From contig CM076266.1 in the NCBI GenBank assembly GCA_038380795.1, forward strand, positions 12,794,001 to 12,858,000: DNA of 64,000 nt. Direction: 5' to 3'. Below are positions 25,001-37,088 of the stretch, one piece after another. A program made the translations under genes and the position numbers. Source of the DNA: Pyrocephalus nanus. Taxonomy: Eukaryota > Chordata > Aves > Passeriformes > Tyrannidae. Position 1 is the stretch's first letter. Each line of letters starts with the position of its first letter. Below the pieces are notes generated by a model. It was not told the origin of the DNA. It did no database searches and was given only the letters and a program-made list of their open reading frames with translations.

Positions 25001-28000
25001 TTTTACCTCACAGAGATTTTGCATGGGAATCAAAACTTCTCACTTACTTGATTTATAACTAGCTCATATATGCTCCAGCACTTTTCAAAGCAAACCATGG
25101 CTATAATGAGAAACACTTAAGAGTGCTGATCTATTCACTGTAGGTATACATGGGTAAGGCATAATCATTGTGAGGTTATGCTTGTTCTCAGCTTACAATG
25201 GTGATCATTCAATGATTGCCAGGTGAAGTATTAACCATTTCCCCTGTGTTGCCCCCATATAAATGAAAATACTGAAAAGCTACAGAATTAGAGGCCATGC
25301 TGAAAACTGTCAGTTCTAGCTTCTCAAAGCTTTCATTACCCATGTCATGTGTGATGACAAAACAAAAAATTCTTTGATCCTGCGAGAAGAGAAAAAAAAA
25401 CTAAATTGAATGTGAATTGTAGAATGGGAGACCTCACACGGCTTTTTAAAAAGGCAAAGGGTTCCTGAGATCACCCATTTTATCCATTGTCAAGAAAGGC
25501 CCACCTCTATCTTGGAAGCCACCTTTTCTGGCACAAATGGCTAGGTATCACCTCAGGCAAACCTTGCAGGTTTTCAAAGGGATGTGCAGGAGGTTCACTA
25601 ACAATTGCCAGTATTTGTCAGTGGGTAGTTAATAAACACACTGCTTTGAAAATTTACCTCTGCATGTCCGCTCTTCTTTCAGCTGTACAATGGCAGCAGC
25701 CAGTTTTCTAAAGAAGCTCCACCCAATCGGCCTTTCCAGCTGGGAAGGCAGGAGGACATCTGTCTCCAGATTCAGTGTCAATCATATTCTAACAATCAGT
25801 GCTTCTCTAGGCTCAATTTATTATTTGCACTAAATGATCTATTTCTGTCAGCTCATCTTCTAAACTCCCTTTTCCAAAGATACTGATTATGAAATACAAA
25901 AGTCTATCCCTTGCATGACTTTTTTTCCCTAAAAGGGTTTTTGTCATCGAGACACTGATCCCCATTCTTTATGTGTTAGATCCCAGATTCTTTCCTGTTG
26001 GCTCTTCAGTGCTTTTACCCCAGAATATCTCTGCCTGATTTGTCTCTTGGTCTAATGCTATCTCACTCTAATTGTGTTTTTTTCTCTTCCTTTGCAGTAG
26101 AATTCCTTTTCAAGAAAAGGGTCTGATGTTTACTACACACTCCCTAACTAGAGAACTTTTCATCTTTTGCATTTGTGAAATGCTGCCTTTACCAAACAGT
26201 AAAATAAGGAATTATTAAACATAAAATAATATGCTAAGCAAAAATGATAAAGTGAAACATGCCTCAAATAGAAACATGATTCATAGCTTTCAGAGTAAGC
26301 TAATAACAAATCCATCTGTCATGTGCTTGGCTATATTGTTGAGTTTCTACACTTATTTAATTTACTAATCCAAAATGTTTATTAGGGGTATTTTACTTTG
26401 TGGCAGATGTACTCCTATGCATCCAAAAACATATCTTACATTCATGTTTTAGACATAATTTGTCATATAATATCTCTCTCCATCCTAATATGAATTTCTC
26501 AGAAACACTTGAAAACAGAAGGTATGAATTCTTCAGGGGCCTTCAAACAGAAACAGGATTTTTTCCTGTGCAGGGAGGCTAACTGGGAATTTGACATGTA
26601 AATCAGCAAAGGAGCTGATGTCAGCTTCCAGATTAACTTCTTTGCAAAGGTAAGACTCTAATTTCCATTTCAGGTGTTCCCAAACTTATCCCCATATGTT
26701 GAATTTTAAAACACCCACAGCTGCTTTTACTTGGCTCTGTCTCACAAGGGCTCCTGACAAGCAAGATAGGGAGTGCAAACAGGTAAAATTGCATGCAACA
26801 TATGTCTTCACAGGCAGCAGCAGCTCATCATGTGGTACTTATGTTTATGTTTACTGTTGTTTAAAGAATGATTTATTGTTGTATGCACACCATCCTAGAG
26901 ACCATGAGCCTTGTCTCATTATATTTATGCTTATTATTGCACTGTAGTAATGTGCCACCTTAATCTTTAAACTGTTTTCATAATAATTTCCCTCTAAAGT
27001 CTGTGTACAGATCTGTCTAAACTCCAGCCACTTGTGTAGAAGGCTAATACACATCTGAATAGTCTAAATGCATAGCTGACCAGCACGAAAGTCTTTGCAG
27101 AATGCTAATGATCCAGAAGCAAGTGGCAACTTGGACTCCTGTCAGAAATAGATATGTACACTCATATTTGATTTGAAATTTTTCACATGCAGTTATCTGA
27201 CTATGCTTCCTCTCTTTTGTACCCCTGTGTAGGAATTGCCACAAAATACTGAATGGTAAATACAGCAGCTAAACCCAAATATACTGTAGTCCTTTACCTT
27301 AATGAAATATTCATTGAAAAAATAGCAAAATCAAGCACTTGCACAGATAGAATGAGCAAAAAGTTCTTACTGGTATTTTGTTCCATATATCTTTTTCTTG
27401 ATTTTTTCCTATTCTCCCCAACTACGACAGATCTCACTATTTTAAATATTTCCTCTCCACTTTTAACGCTTACACAGGATTTTGTAGAGTTCTATGACTT
27501 TCCTGATGGTCTTTTAGCCCAGCAACAGATATTTCAACTCATTCTGTGCATTTTCCTACTCTGTGAGATCATTTTCTTTTTAATCTAATTTTCCTATACA
27601 ATAAGGATTGCTTTTGACGAGATAAAAATCAGATATTGGACAAAAATCTCAAATATATTTACGTCTTAGTATTCTTATTTTAAAGGAGTCAATTTAAATG
27701 CTGCTAATTTTTATTTCAAAGTTAAGTTGAAAAACATGCCATGTTACTTAACAGTTGGTGAGCAAGCAGATACAAGCTCAGGATATGCTCAGGAAGTCAC
27801 ATACGTCCTCAGTAGTCCTAGATAAGGCCGTGTTTACGTTAGCACTGCACTGCTTTTAGTGTTTGAAAAATATGGCCACAGATATTTCAATTCAGTTTGA
27901 AAACAGTCTCTTCCATAAAAGATTTAGAATAAAATCAGGCTACGGTAAAGATTGAGGGAGATGAAATTATTTTTTTTTTTTACCCCTAACCTTTTTTCTT

Positions 28001-31000
28001 CGAACAAGGCTGGATGATTACAGCAAATTAATTCTGTGGATGTGCACAAGAGGTGAAATATTGTTAGTAAAAGCCTCAGTACTTAGTGGATGTTTAGCAG
28101 ATTACTGTAAGACTGGTCCTAGGGCATAAATCAAAACAGGACTTAAACAGGTAACTATTAGGCCAAATTCAGAGATACCACATAAAACTATCTTAAGAGA
28201 AGGATTTAGGAGTGGAGTGTGTAAAGCAGGAAAACTAGGAAACCTAGCAGGAAAAATAATGGCAAGAGACTACTACCCTTGCTATCGCTACCTTATATTT
28301 AGCTGTGCACTTCAAGCACCCTTGCAAACATTTCTGTAACAGCAACATATAACCTTAATGTCATCCTCCTAATACAATTATTATAGGTACCATCAATTTG
28401 AGCAAATATGTGCTATAGCTTAACATGTGGACATATTTTATACCAGCATCTGCAAAGATGTGGGTTGTGTGAAAGAGGCCCATACAATGCTGTTCTGTCC
28501 TGATTTTCCCCACTGCACTATATTTCTCCCATCTTCTGAATCAGAACCTATTCCCCTGCACGCATGCATACTGAATTCCTGGGAAAAAAATCACATTTGC
28601 TTTTGTTTTGAATGAAAATGTACTCAGAATTACTCTTATAGCTTTTTCAAATGGGATCTCATAGAGTTTTAGCAGTTTCCTGTTTATTTTCTCATCTCTC
28701 TGACAGTGGATTATTCATTTAAATTGTCATCAACATTAAAGCTCAGCTGCATTAGTTTACTGCTTAAACCAAGTGGATTTTTAATATCATTCTCACCTGA
28801 GCCCATTGCAGAAACCACATACTAATAGTGACTTGGAGCATAACTTTATATTAAGATTTTTTTTCCAGACAGCCATGAGATCAGGCTTCAGAGACTCACA
28901 TATAAGAATACCAACAGTATTCTGATGCAAGTGAACCTGTCATCAGCCATCCAGTTAATTTTGCATCAATCTTGATCCCCTTTTCTATTACAGTCCTTCA
29001 TACCGAGGTCACAATCTAAGACAGAAGTGTCAGCACTAACTGGCTTTGTAATATAAGTTCATCCTTAAATACATCAACCATTTTTTTCTTATTTCTGAGG
29101 TAGTTGAAACAAATGGGGAGGAGGGACTTTATTTAGCTGCCAGTTGAGCCAAGTGTACAGACTGCACCTCTGGGAATATGGATACAACACAGAAGGCCTG
29201 GTGTTCTCATGTTAATGTTAATACACTGGATTCTGTTTCAGCTCACTTATTTTAGTACTGGAATTTGAGCTTAGCGAATAGACCTAATTTGTAGAGTTTT
29301 GTATTCAAACAGGGACAAACTTCATACAATTGCATTTCTTGCATAACTGTACATATCTCTAGGAAGTAGCTGAATTACCATGATTTCACTATTTAAGGAT
29401 AGAATGGAGCTATGGAGAGGGTTTGCAGGGGTACTACATAACTCTTTTGGAACTGAGTAATTCAGATTTCCATTCCACCTCTCAGTCACCAGGGTATAGA
29501 AATGGGGCACAGATTTGGCATCTGAGTAAGGAAACTATATATGAGCACAGACTCCTGCACAGAGAGTATAGCTGGTCACAGCTCTTAGCTGAAGGATTTA
29601 TGGGTAGATATATTATGTCTCAGCATCTGTTCTGCATCACAGCTTTTGACATGGAAAAGGAATCTCCCACAGTGATTTGAGCAAAGACAACACTGCATTC
29701 ATGGACAATATGGCAGACAAGATTTTGACCCTGAAAACAAAGTATTTGGTTCATTGGATGGTTGCTTAGATTTTATGAACTTAGTCAGGCTTCCTACTTT
29801 AGAATTCTACATGGTATTAGACATTAATAGGTAAATTCAGGTCACTGCATTATTTCATTATCATCCGTATATACTCTGCTAAATAAAATTATTGATATTT
29901 TAAAATATAAAAAAGTATAATATCATTTTGTCTTTATCTATGCCCAAGTTTGGCCTTATTCTTTGCCAGAAGCCTGGTAAGCAGCCTTTCCCAATGTATG
30001 CAGTGTATGATGTCCAACAGGCACAGAAATTTATTTCAGACCAAAGAATTTTCTTTTGAAGAAGTCTTATGGAGAGGTGTCATTTAAAAGTGAGCTTTTT
30101 TCCTTATTTTACATACATTTTCCTCTTTCTTTAGGAACAAAAGTGACCATTTTCACTGACTGAGCAAGTCTTCAAAAGTAGTGAATCAGGTATCCAATGC
30201 TGGATTTCTCAGTCACATCATATTAACAAGCACCAAGCTTGTACCAGGGACTTACTGATTTTGTACTTGTCTTTTAAAATTAAAATATATCCTGGTGTTA
30301 TTTTTACTTAGATACCTTCATTCTCTCTGAATTCTTTAATGACCCTTATCACTGTCAGATTTGAGCACCTAAATCATAAGATTTAATCAGGCAATCTGAT
30401 AAGTCAAAAGTTCTGTGGAAATGATAATAGGGAGGAGATTTCACTACCTTTTCTCAATTTCATTCTGCTGAGGACAACAAAAAACTAAATAATAAAACAG
30501 AGAAGTTCTGGGAATATGTTTTATGGGAGCAGAGGGAAAAAATTTGAATAATAAATGATCCCCAGAAAGAGGACTAAGAAACCTGTAATGAAATAAGAAC
30601 CAAAATGCAAACTTTTGTAGTATAGAATAAAATGCTGAAGAGTAACATCAGTATCACCTTACCGAAGGACACCCTGGCACACAAAAGTCTAACAAACATC
30701 TCCTTCTCAAAGTGCAATCTGGGTCACTCCTAGTTTGGAGATTCAAGTCAGAATTCGGTCAGAATACTATAAATGTTTCAAATGTCACTGTGATGGGCCA
30801 GTTTGGCTGTTGTTTAAAGATATAATCTGGAACTGACATACTGTATTGTTTGTTATAATTTAGGGGGAATGGGTATGAAGCAGCTTTCAAAAGAATACAG
30901 ACAAATTTACTCTCAAACTGAACTATATATTGCATGTTGTAAGGCAATGAGAGGAGGGATGCTGCATACAAGAGCAAATTAAATTTATCAGAGGACAAAA

Positions 31001-32590
31001 ATATAACATGAGGAAATAGGTGACTGTCAGTAGCTCTGAAATTGCTCATTTCTAGGGTGGCAAAATTATTAATGAATGCACAGAAGGGTTTGAGTTTAAT
31101 GGAAGCAAACACCATTTCTGGGGTAATTATTGAGATAGCTATCTCTGTTGAAGCAATACCCCTCATTTACTTCATCCTCTGCCAAATTTTACAAAATTGG
31201 CAATGAGAATTATAGAAAAATAATTCAAGAATTGCTGAACACTCTCAGCCCCCTCCTGCTGTCAGAATGAATGAGGGTATTAAACAGCATTCTGAGAAAA
31301 AGCATAATTATTCCACTGCAGAATTGTATACAGGCTGCTTCTGAGTGGGGATAGGTTATGTGCCCAGGTTAAATTGTTCATAGGCATTTAACAACAAATT
31401 GACATTAATGCACCATCTGGTAATGTGTGTCCAGTTCCTATTTATCTGATAATTGAATTGCTTTCCTTACTGATAGCTTTTACCTTGAGAAAATGTCCTG
31501 TATGTAGCAGTACAAATGTTAAAAACCTCAGATATTTCAGAACTTATACGGTTTACTGAAAATACTCTTATGTTTTGCAAAAAGACCTAGGTGCCAAGCA
31601 CTCACTTTGTTCATTGCTTGCACTGGCTGTATCTGTATCCAAGCTGATTTCTTCACACAGAGGGTATTTGAAAGTTACCTTAAGGTGTCTGTTATACGAT
31701 CTCTTCTTTAATAAGGAAATCCTACAAAAATAAGGAACCTTTGGTTTCTTTAGTCTAAATCTAAGCTGTTTGAAATTCTAAGTGTGCTTGATGTAAAGTC
31801 TGCTGCTACTGAACTCATTTAAAGTGTGTACGAGGGAGATCTAGTGAATGTGGGTAATAACCTGCATAGGAAGAAAATAGTACAGAAATAGAGAGAGAGG
31901 TGCTGCACTGAGAAGCTGAGCTGCCAGCACTTCTGTTTCCACCAGTGTTATTTTATTAGCAGCAAGTAGAGATACAAAGTCTGCCTTTCAGGGTATGTCA
32001 TTAAGTACTTAAGAGTTCTCGGTATCACAATTTGAATGGGAACATTAGCAACTGAGAGACTTTCAAGATACACACTTCAGTCCACAGGGCAGTGTCTTTT
32101 CCAGCCCCTTGGAAAACTGTAAATTGGAACTAACAAATGGAAATACCCAATGTAAATATTTAAGTTGATTATTCTTATCTTACTTGTGCATTAGCTAAAA
32201 AGCCCAAGAGACTGCCGAGCAAACAGACCTGAGGAGTCCTCACTGAAGAACAAGACCTTCCAGTTACTGATGTGAAAACACAGAGTTTCTCCTAACAATT
32301 AACTGTATGAATAGAAGCAATGTTAGTATTCCACTAGATACAAAACAGTGGGGGAAGTTCTTTCCTGTTGTGAAACAAATCTTTTTCTGAAAAACTGTTG
32401 ATTACATTTAAATGCTTGTTAACTAAACTAGCTAAAATTCTAATTTTTCTTTACCAGTCACAGATATGTATTTTACTTCTTCCCTTCCTCCCCCCAAATG
32501 AATCTGTCTTGGGTAAGTAGTTTACTTTTGACAAGGTTCGAATTTCATATCATAACACTTTGCCCCAAAAAAGGTGCGATTTTATCATTT

Positions 32591-32674
32591 GGTTGTGGTT
32601 TTTTTAGTGGTTGTTGTTATTATCATTATTATAGTTGTGGTGGTGGCTGCTGGTGGTGGTTTTGTTGTTGTTGA
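32591..32674. repeat. GTT/GGT-rich trinucleotide microsatellite
   Basis: Imperfect GTT, ATT and GGT triplets (gttgttattatcattattat, then gtggtggtggctgctggtggtgg, then gttgttgttg). A G-rich centre is flanked by T-rich arms. Confidence 0.8.
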
Positions 32675-32696
32675 TGTATATAGTATGAGACCATGC

Positions 32697-32710
32697 TATA
32701 TATATATATA
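32697..32710. repeat. (TA)7 microsatellite
   Basis: Seven exact TA units, about 20 bases beyond the GTT/GGT tract. Confidence 0.85.
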
Positions 32711-32816
32711 GACTTGATCAAGAGAAGTTGGCTCAAACTCTGGTACTCTAGAGAATATTTTCTTAATTTATTTTAATGTTTCATTTGCGGTGACTGAAGA
32801 ATATCTTATTCACCAT

Positions 32817-32834
32817 AAAAAAAAAAAAAAAAAA
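32817..32834. repeat. poly(A) tract, 18 bases
   Basis: A18 followed by gctta. No element body is recognised to the left. Confidence 0.85.
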
Positions 32835-33960
32835 GCTTAAATTAAACCAAACTATTTCAAAAACTGTAACAGGGGAAAAAACCTGGAGAATATTTCTGTA
32901 TTCTTTACTAAAGGTGGTGTATTCCTGTGACTTATTCAACTGGCCCTGATGAATGGAGAAGGATTTATAATGGGAATATTGACTCTGTCAAAGGCACCTG
33001 TTAACCTTCCAGCCTGGAATATATGATGAACACATCCCATGAACTTTTCAGTAATGTTATACCAACAAGAGCAATGTGTGCTGCTGCCCTTGGAAAGTGA
33101 TTCCCATTCTTTATTTTTCTCATCTCTTGGGAAGAACAATTGAAATAATATAAAAATTCCTAGTATTTTTTGTATGAAATTATTTCTCAGATTATTTATG
33201 TTATGAACTGAAGGGACTGTTTTTTAAAGAGAAGGACTAAGAACAGTTTTTTCTTGACTAGTTTCAGTTATCTTCACCATGGCTGTCTAATCCAGGGTTA
33301 TGATTTCCTAGTCTTCTCATTACAGAGAGGAATTGTTATCACTAGAGAGTGCAACATCTCCCATATCTGTAGCATCTTAGTCATACAGAGGGATACATAT
33401 TTCTTTTCTTAGGTCTTTCTCTTATACTTGTGCACTTGTAAAACCAATTTCAAAATTTCCCCACCCTTTCTTTCACTTTTTTGCATCCAGATCTCCTTAT
33501 ATCCAATGTAAGAGATTTTCTCACACAGATAGATTATATGTAGTTAGTGCCTGGCTCAACAGGCACTGCCCTCTGTTTCAGTGTGTCTTGCTTTCCCATG
33601 CTGGTCATAGTTACCTTAGGTTTTCAGTTTATCTTAAGGCCAAAATCTGTTCCTGTTCATCAAGAATCCCACCAGTTGAGCAGTTGAACTTTCTGAATCA
33701 GTTGATTATTGTTGCTGTAAAAAATAGTTGAAGTATGAGCAATTGTATAAAGTAAGTAGTGATTAAGCAAATGGGAAACAGAACAAATGTCATTGGCCTA
33801 CTGACAAGAAATTAAACAAAACATAATTTGAAAAAAAATACAATTCTTTCTAGATGGATTTAAAAAGTCAAAAATGATGATGCGTGTTTAGGAGGTAGAA
33901 CATATATGGCAGGAAATGCTTCTAAATTATTTAAAAAATCCACTGGAGAGAAAGAATATT

Positions 33961-34070
33961 ATGTCTATGTGTTATAAATATATATTTATCTATGCCCACA
34001 TGCATGTGTACATATGTGTGAATATATACGTTGCTAGATGTGTATACATACATATGTTGTGCATATGGGG
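33961..34070. repeat. TG/TA-rich degenerate microsatellite
   Basis: Interleaved ATATGTG, TATATA and ACATACATATG words, of the same kind as the patches at 16.2 and 20.5 kb. The overlapping frame with repeated Y, I, C and H residues is an artefact of this composition. Confidence 0.65.
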
Positions 34071-35195
34071 GGATGAAATATGTGTATTAGTTTGCAGTGT
34101 CAAATAATAGCAGAAATGTCACTCCAGTTAAGCACAGAAAGACACACTTGTCACTGAAGTCTAGTCACTTTTCATATGTACTGCCCAGAACTCAGAATAG
34201 TGTCTGCAGCACAAAAGAGATAATTTCCCTTCTTCCTTTCCTCTGAATGTGCCATCTGACCTAAGGGCTCCTCAAAACAATGCAACACATGTTACTATAG
34301 TTTCCTGGCTATAAATTTTGAGCACTTCTCCCACTTTTTTCATCATAAAATCCAGGAATAGTCTTTCTTTTTCATGAATCCAGAATCCTTCCATGACAGT
34401 TTCCATTTCCAGATCTCCAATTATGTTACAGATCCATTGACTATTTTTCTTTTTTGTACTATGAAAAAGTAATTTTTCTGTAGAAACGCAGTACCTTTTA
34501 AATACTCTCCAAACAATAATTTTATCTTTAATATATTTTTTTTGTCTTTTTCTCCAGCTGTATGCCATGTCCTAATTTTAGGTTATAGAACTTAGTCCAT
34601 CAAATCTAATTCTATAAAGAAACATTTCTCTCCCACATAATTATCTTTCCATCATCTCTTTTAACTGCAGAGTGGTTCAGAACTATGTTTTCATTTGGGT
34701 CCTGTGTATTTTGATTTCTGCATATAGTTACTGATTTTTTTTCCCTCACAAAAGGGTATTTATTTTATAACGATCACCTGATGATGGGATAAATGGTTTT
34801 TCCCACTAAGCCAGCATGAAAAAGTAGGCATTTAGTTCCTCGTGCTCCAGATGTAGAAAGATCTGTAGAAATTAGAGAAAGTTCATTCATGCACTGGAAT
34901 GAAAGAAGAGGAGGAATATTTAAACCAAATGTGCAAGAAAAGTGTCTCAAACTTCCTGCCAGAGAATGGGTGCCAGAGAAGAAGGCTGTGACCATGAATG
35001 AGGAAGAAAATTCATCCATTTCTAATTTTTATGTCCTAGTTTGTGACTTCAGCATAAGGTGTTCAGAGTTACCTCTCAGTTATCTCTCTGAGTTGCTGTA
35101 TAGCATTGGAATACACTTCCTCTGTGCGTTCCCTTCAATATGGAAGGTAGGAATTTAGCATGAGATCCAAAATAGAACCTTTGCCATCTGAGGCA

Positions 35196-35241
35196 TCTAA
35201 ACAGAATAAGTGTTTTTTTAAAAATTCTAAACAGAATAAGT
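35196..35241. repeat. 16-bp direct repeat with 30-bp period
   Basis: The word tctaaacagaataagt (or one base shorter) occurs at 35196 and again at 35226. T-rich sequence lies between the copies. It looks like a short slippage duplication. Confidence 0.75.
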
Positions 35242-36783
35242 TTGGGGTTTTTTAAACTCTCCTGAATAAAGGTGTATAAATTGCCCTTTGGGCACCTGAG
35301 TACTAAGTTATTGCTGGAGTAAACCTATTTAGAAAATTTCACACACCCAAAATTACATCATTTCCGACATGCCATGTAGGCAAGACCTTCCACCCACCTT
35401 ACCACTCCCTGCAAAGCTACACCTGCTCCCTTCTGTGCACCAAATCCATGCTCCAGGGATGCATGGACAGTGGGTGACAAAACTCACAGTCAGAGTTAAT
35501 GACAGCCAAATGTGCCCCAACAAGTCCTCAGAGAATTGTTAAGAGTGTGAGTGAATTTACAGGGAAAGGTAAAAATGTCTCAGTGAGTCTACAGTATTGG
35601 TAGAAAACTATTTTTTGAAAACTAGAATATTGCAAGGAATTCATGGCTAAAGTATTAGTTAGTAAGATAAAATATCCAGACTCATACAATGAAGAAAGCC
35701 CTAAGTTTCTAACATTTCTCATGTAACCTTTAAAATGCAAATCTCTTCAAAAGCAAGTTTGGAAGTGAAATAGTAAATATGGGTAAAAGTATCATCAGAT
35801 CATCAGATATCAGTTTATATTCCAAGATCACTTCCCAGCTGAGAAACTCTTTAAAAGTTGTGAAAGTTTTAGGATAATTCAGTAGCAGTCAATTAGATTG
35901 TCCTAGATGATAGTTCCTGTGTTCTTATTAGTGTATCTATGTGTGGGCCTAAAGATAATTTGCATAGTACAATCTGTATTACAGCAAGATGGGACAAGCA
36001 TAATCTGTTTACTTTGGTTCAACAATTGCTCATTCTGTAGCCAAAGAAAAGGTGGGGCTGGTTCCTTCAGGTTCTCCCTGCTCAGCCTTTCTTTTGCACC
36101 ATTGCTAAGTCTCGCATTTGAGGTATGGAAAGTGGCAAGCCTAAGGTAATTTCTTTGAGGACTGTTTTGCTCTTACAGGTTCTCTACAGGACTTCTTGGC
36201 TTAAGAATGCACCACACTAACAGAAGACAGCTAATTCCAAGTTTACCAGTCTGTGGTGAGAGCACTGCAAGGTCAGGTCTGCATGCGAGGATGTCAGTGG
36301 TAGGGTAAATAAAACAGATGAAGGGCTATTCTCTCGCTCAAAACAAGATGACATTGCTCACATCTGTACAGGTGAAGATTTTTCTCTCACCTTCACCTAC
36401 ACTGTGTGTTGCAAACACTATGTGGCCTGTGCTATGCCCTCAAGCAAACGCCAGTATGTCTGGGAAAGTCTTAGCACGAGTTTTGTGCCAGGCAGAAGAC
36501 TAACAATTAATGAGTCAACAAAGTGGGAGACTGCTTGAAACTGTACTGCAACCCTCAGTTTATTATTTTAGATGTATCTCTGACAAAAGGGAAGGAGGTG
36601 CCTGAGGGGGTGGGGTGTTTTATGTGTTCTTTTTTTTTCATCATGGAGTGAAGTGAAGTCAACTTGAGCAAGACAAGGAGTTCCAAGCAAATTTAGCAAT
36701 TATGAATATCAACATTGCCAAAAGCAGAAGCTGATCTGGGGTATCACCATTTTTCCATGCTTATCCTGAGGTCCTTCATCCTT

Positions 36784-37088
36784 TGTCGCGGGTTGAGGTG
36801 GGATCGAGACACGGTTTCAGGATACCAGATCTTTATTACAACAGTGCTGCTACTCTTACACAGTTCTGGGTGACACATGTATACACACCATTGGTTTACC
36901 ACTAACATAAAAACTCATAATTGGACACACAGCCACGTGTCTTAACACAATAGGTTAACATTCCCGACAGGAAACCCACTCTGTGTCACAGTCCTTACTG
37001 TCCGTGGTTAACCCTCTGCCAAGTGTAGAAGTTCCACCTTCGGTATTTTAGCTTACAGAGAGCCCAGAACCCGCTGGGCTCCCTCACA
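36784..37088 (-). mobile_element. solo LTR of an endogenous retrovirus, ERVK-like size
   Basis: On the plus strand the unit starts TGTCGCGGGTTGAGG and ends GGGCTCCCTCACA. Read on the minus strand it starts TGTGAGGGAGCC and ends CAACCCGCGACA, with TG...CA termini. On the minus strand a CCAAT box (near 36892) precedes a TGTATAC word and then an AATAAAG polyadenylation signal about 50 bases before the end, the normal order of U3-R-U5 signals. The length of 305 bp fits alpha/betaretrovirus-like LTRs. The flanks atcctt (36778-36783) and aacctt (37089-37094) form a 6-bp target-site duplication with one mismatch; 6 bp is usual for ERVK-type integrases. No internal sequence is present, so the provirus was lost by LTR-LTR recombination. 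Class assignment is inference; LTR identity is well supported. Confidence 0.85.

Larger units (their letters stand above)
19626..28000. other. non-coding unique sequence
   Basis: AT-rich unique DNA with short T runs (T13 near 19907, T17 at 22030-22046) and the TA/TG patch listed next. The block at 22140-22440 is slightly GC-richer and open on both strands (81-87 codons plus, 70 codons minus), but no domain or splice structure identifies it. The remaining open frames, including a 111-codon plus-strand frame at 27253-27588, are hydrophobic and within chance expectation for AT-rich sequence. Confidence 0.45.
28001..36777. other. non-coding unique sequence
   Basis: No gene is supportable. The longest open frame (30759-31166, minus, 135 codons) begins with ATG but has no recognisable domain, strong AT-driven codon choice and a length reachable by chance over 128 kb of double strand. 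A 98-codon minus frame at 34272-34568 is lysine-rich and also unrecognised. Simple repeats at 32.6, 32.7, 32.8 and 34.0 kb and a short 30-bp-period duplication at 35.2 kb are listed separately. Confidence 0.45.

Noticed and set aside
30759..31166. 135-codon minus-strand frame
   Set aside because: No recognised domain or splice context. By a rough stop-frequency estimate, one or two frames of this length are expected by chance in 64 kb of AT-rich DNA read in six frames.
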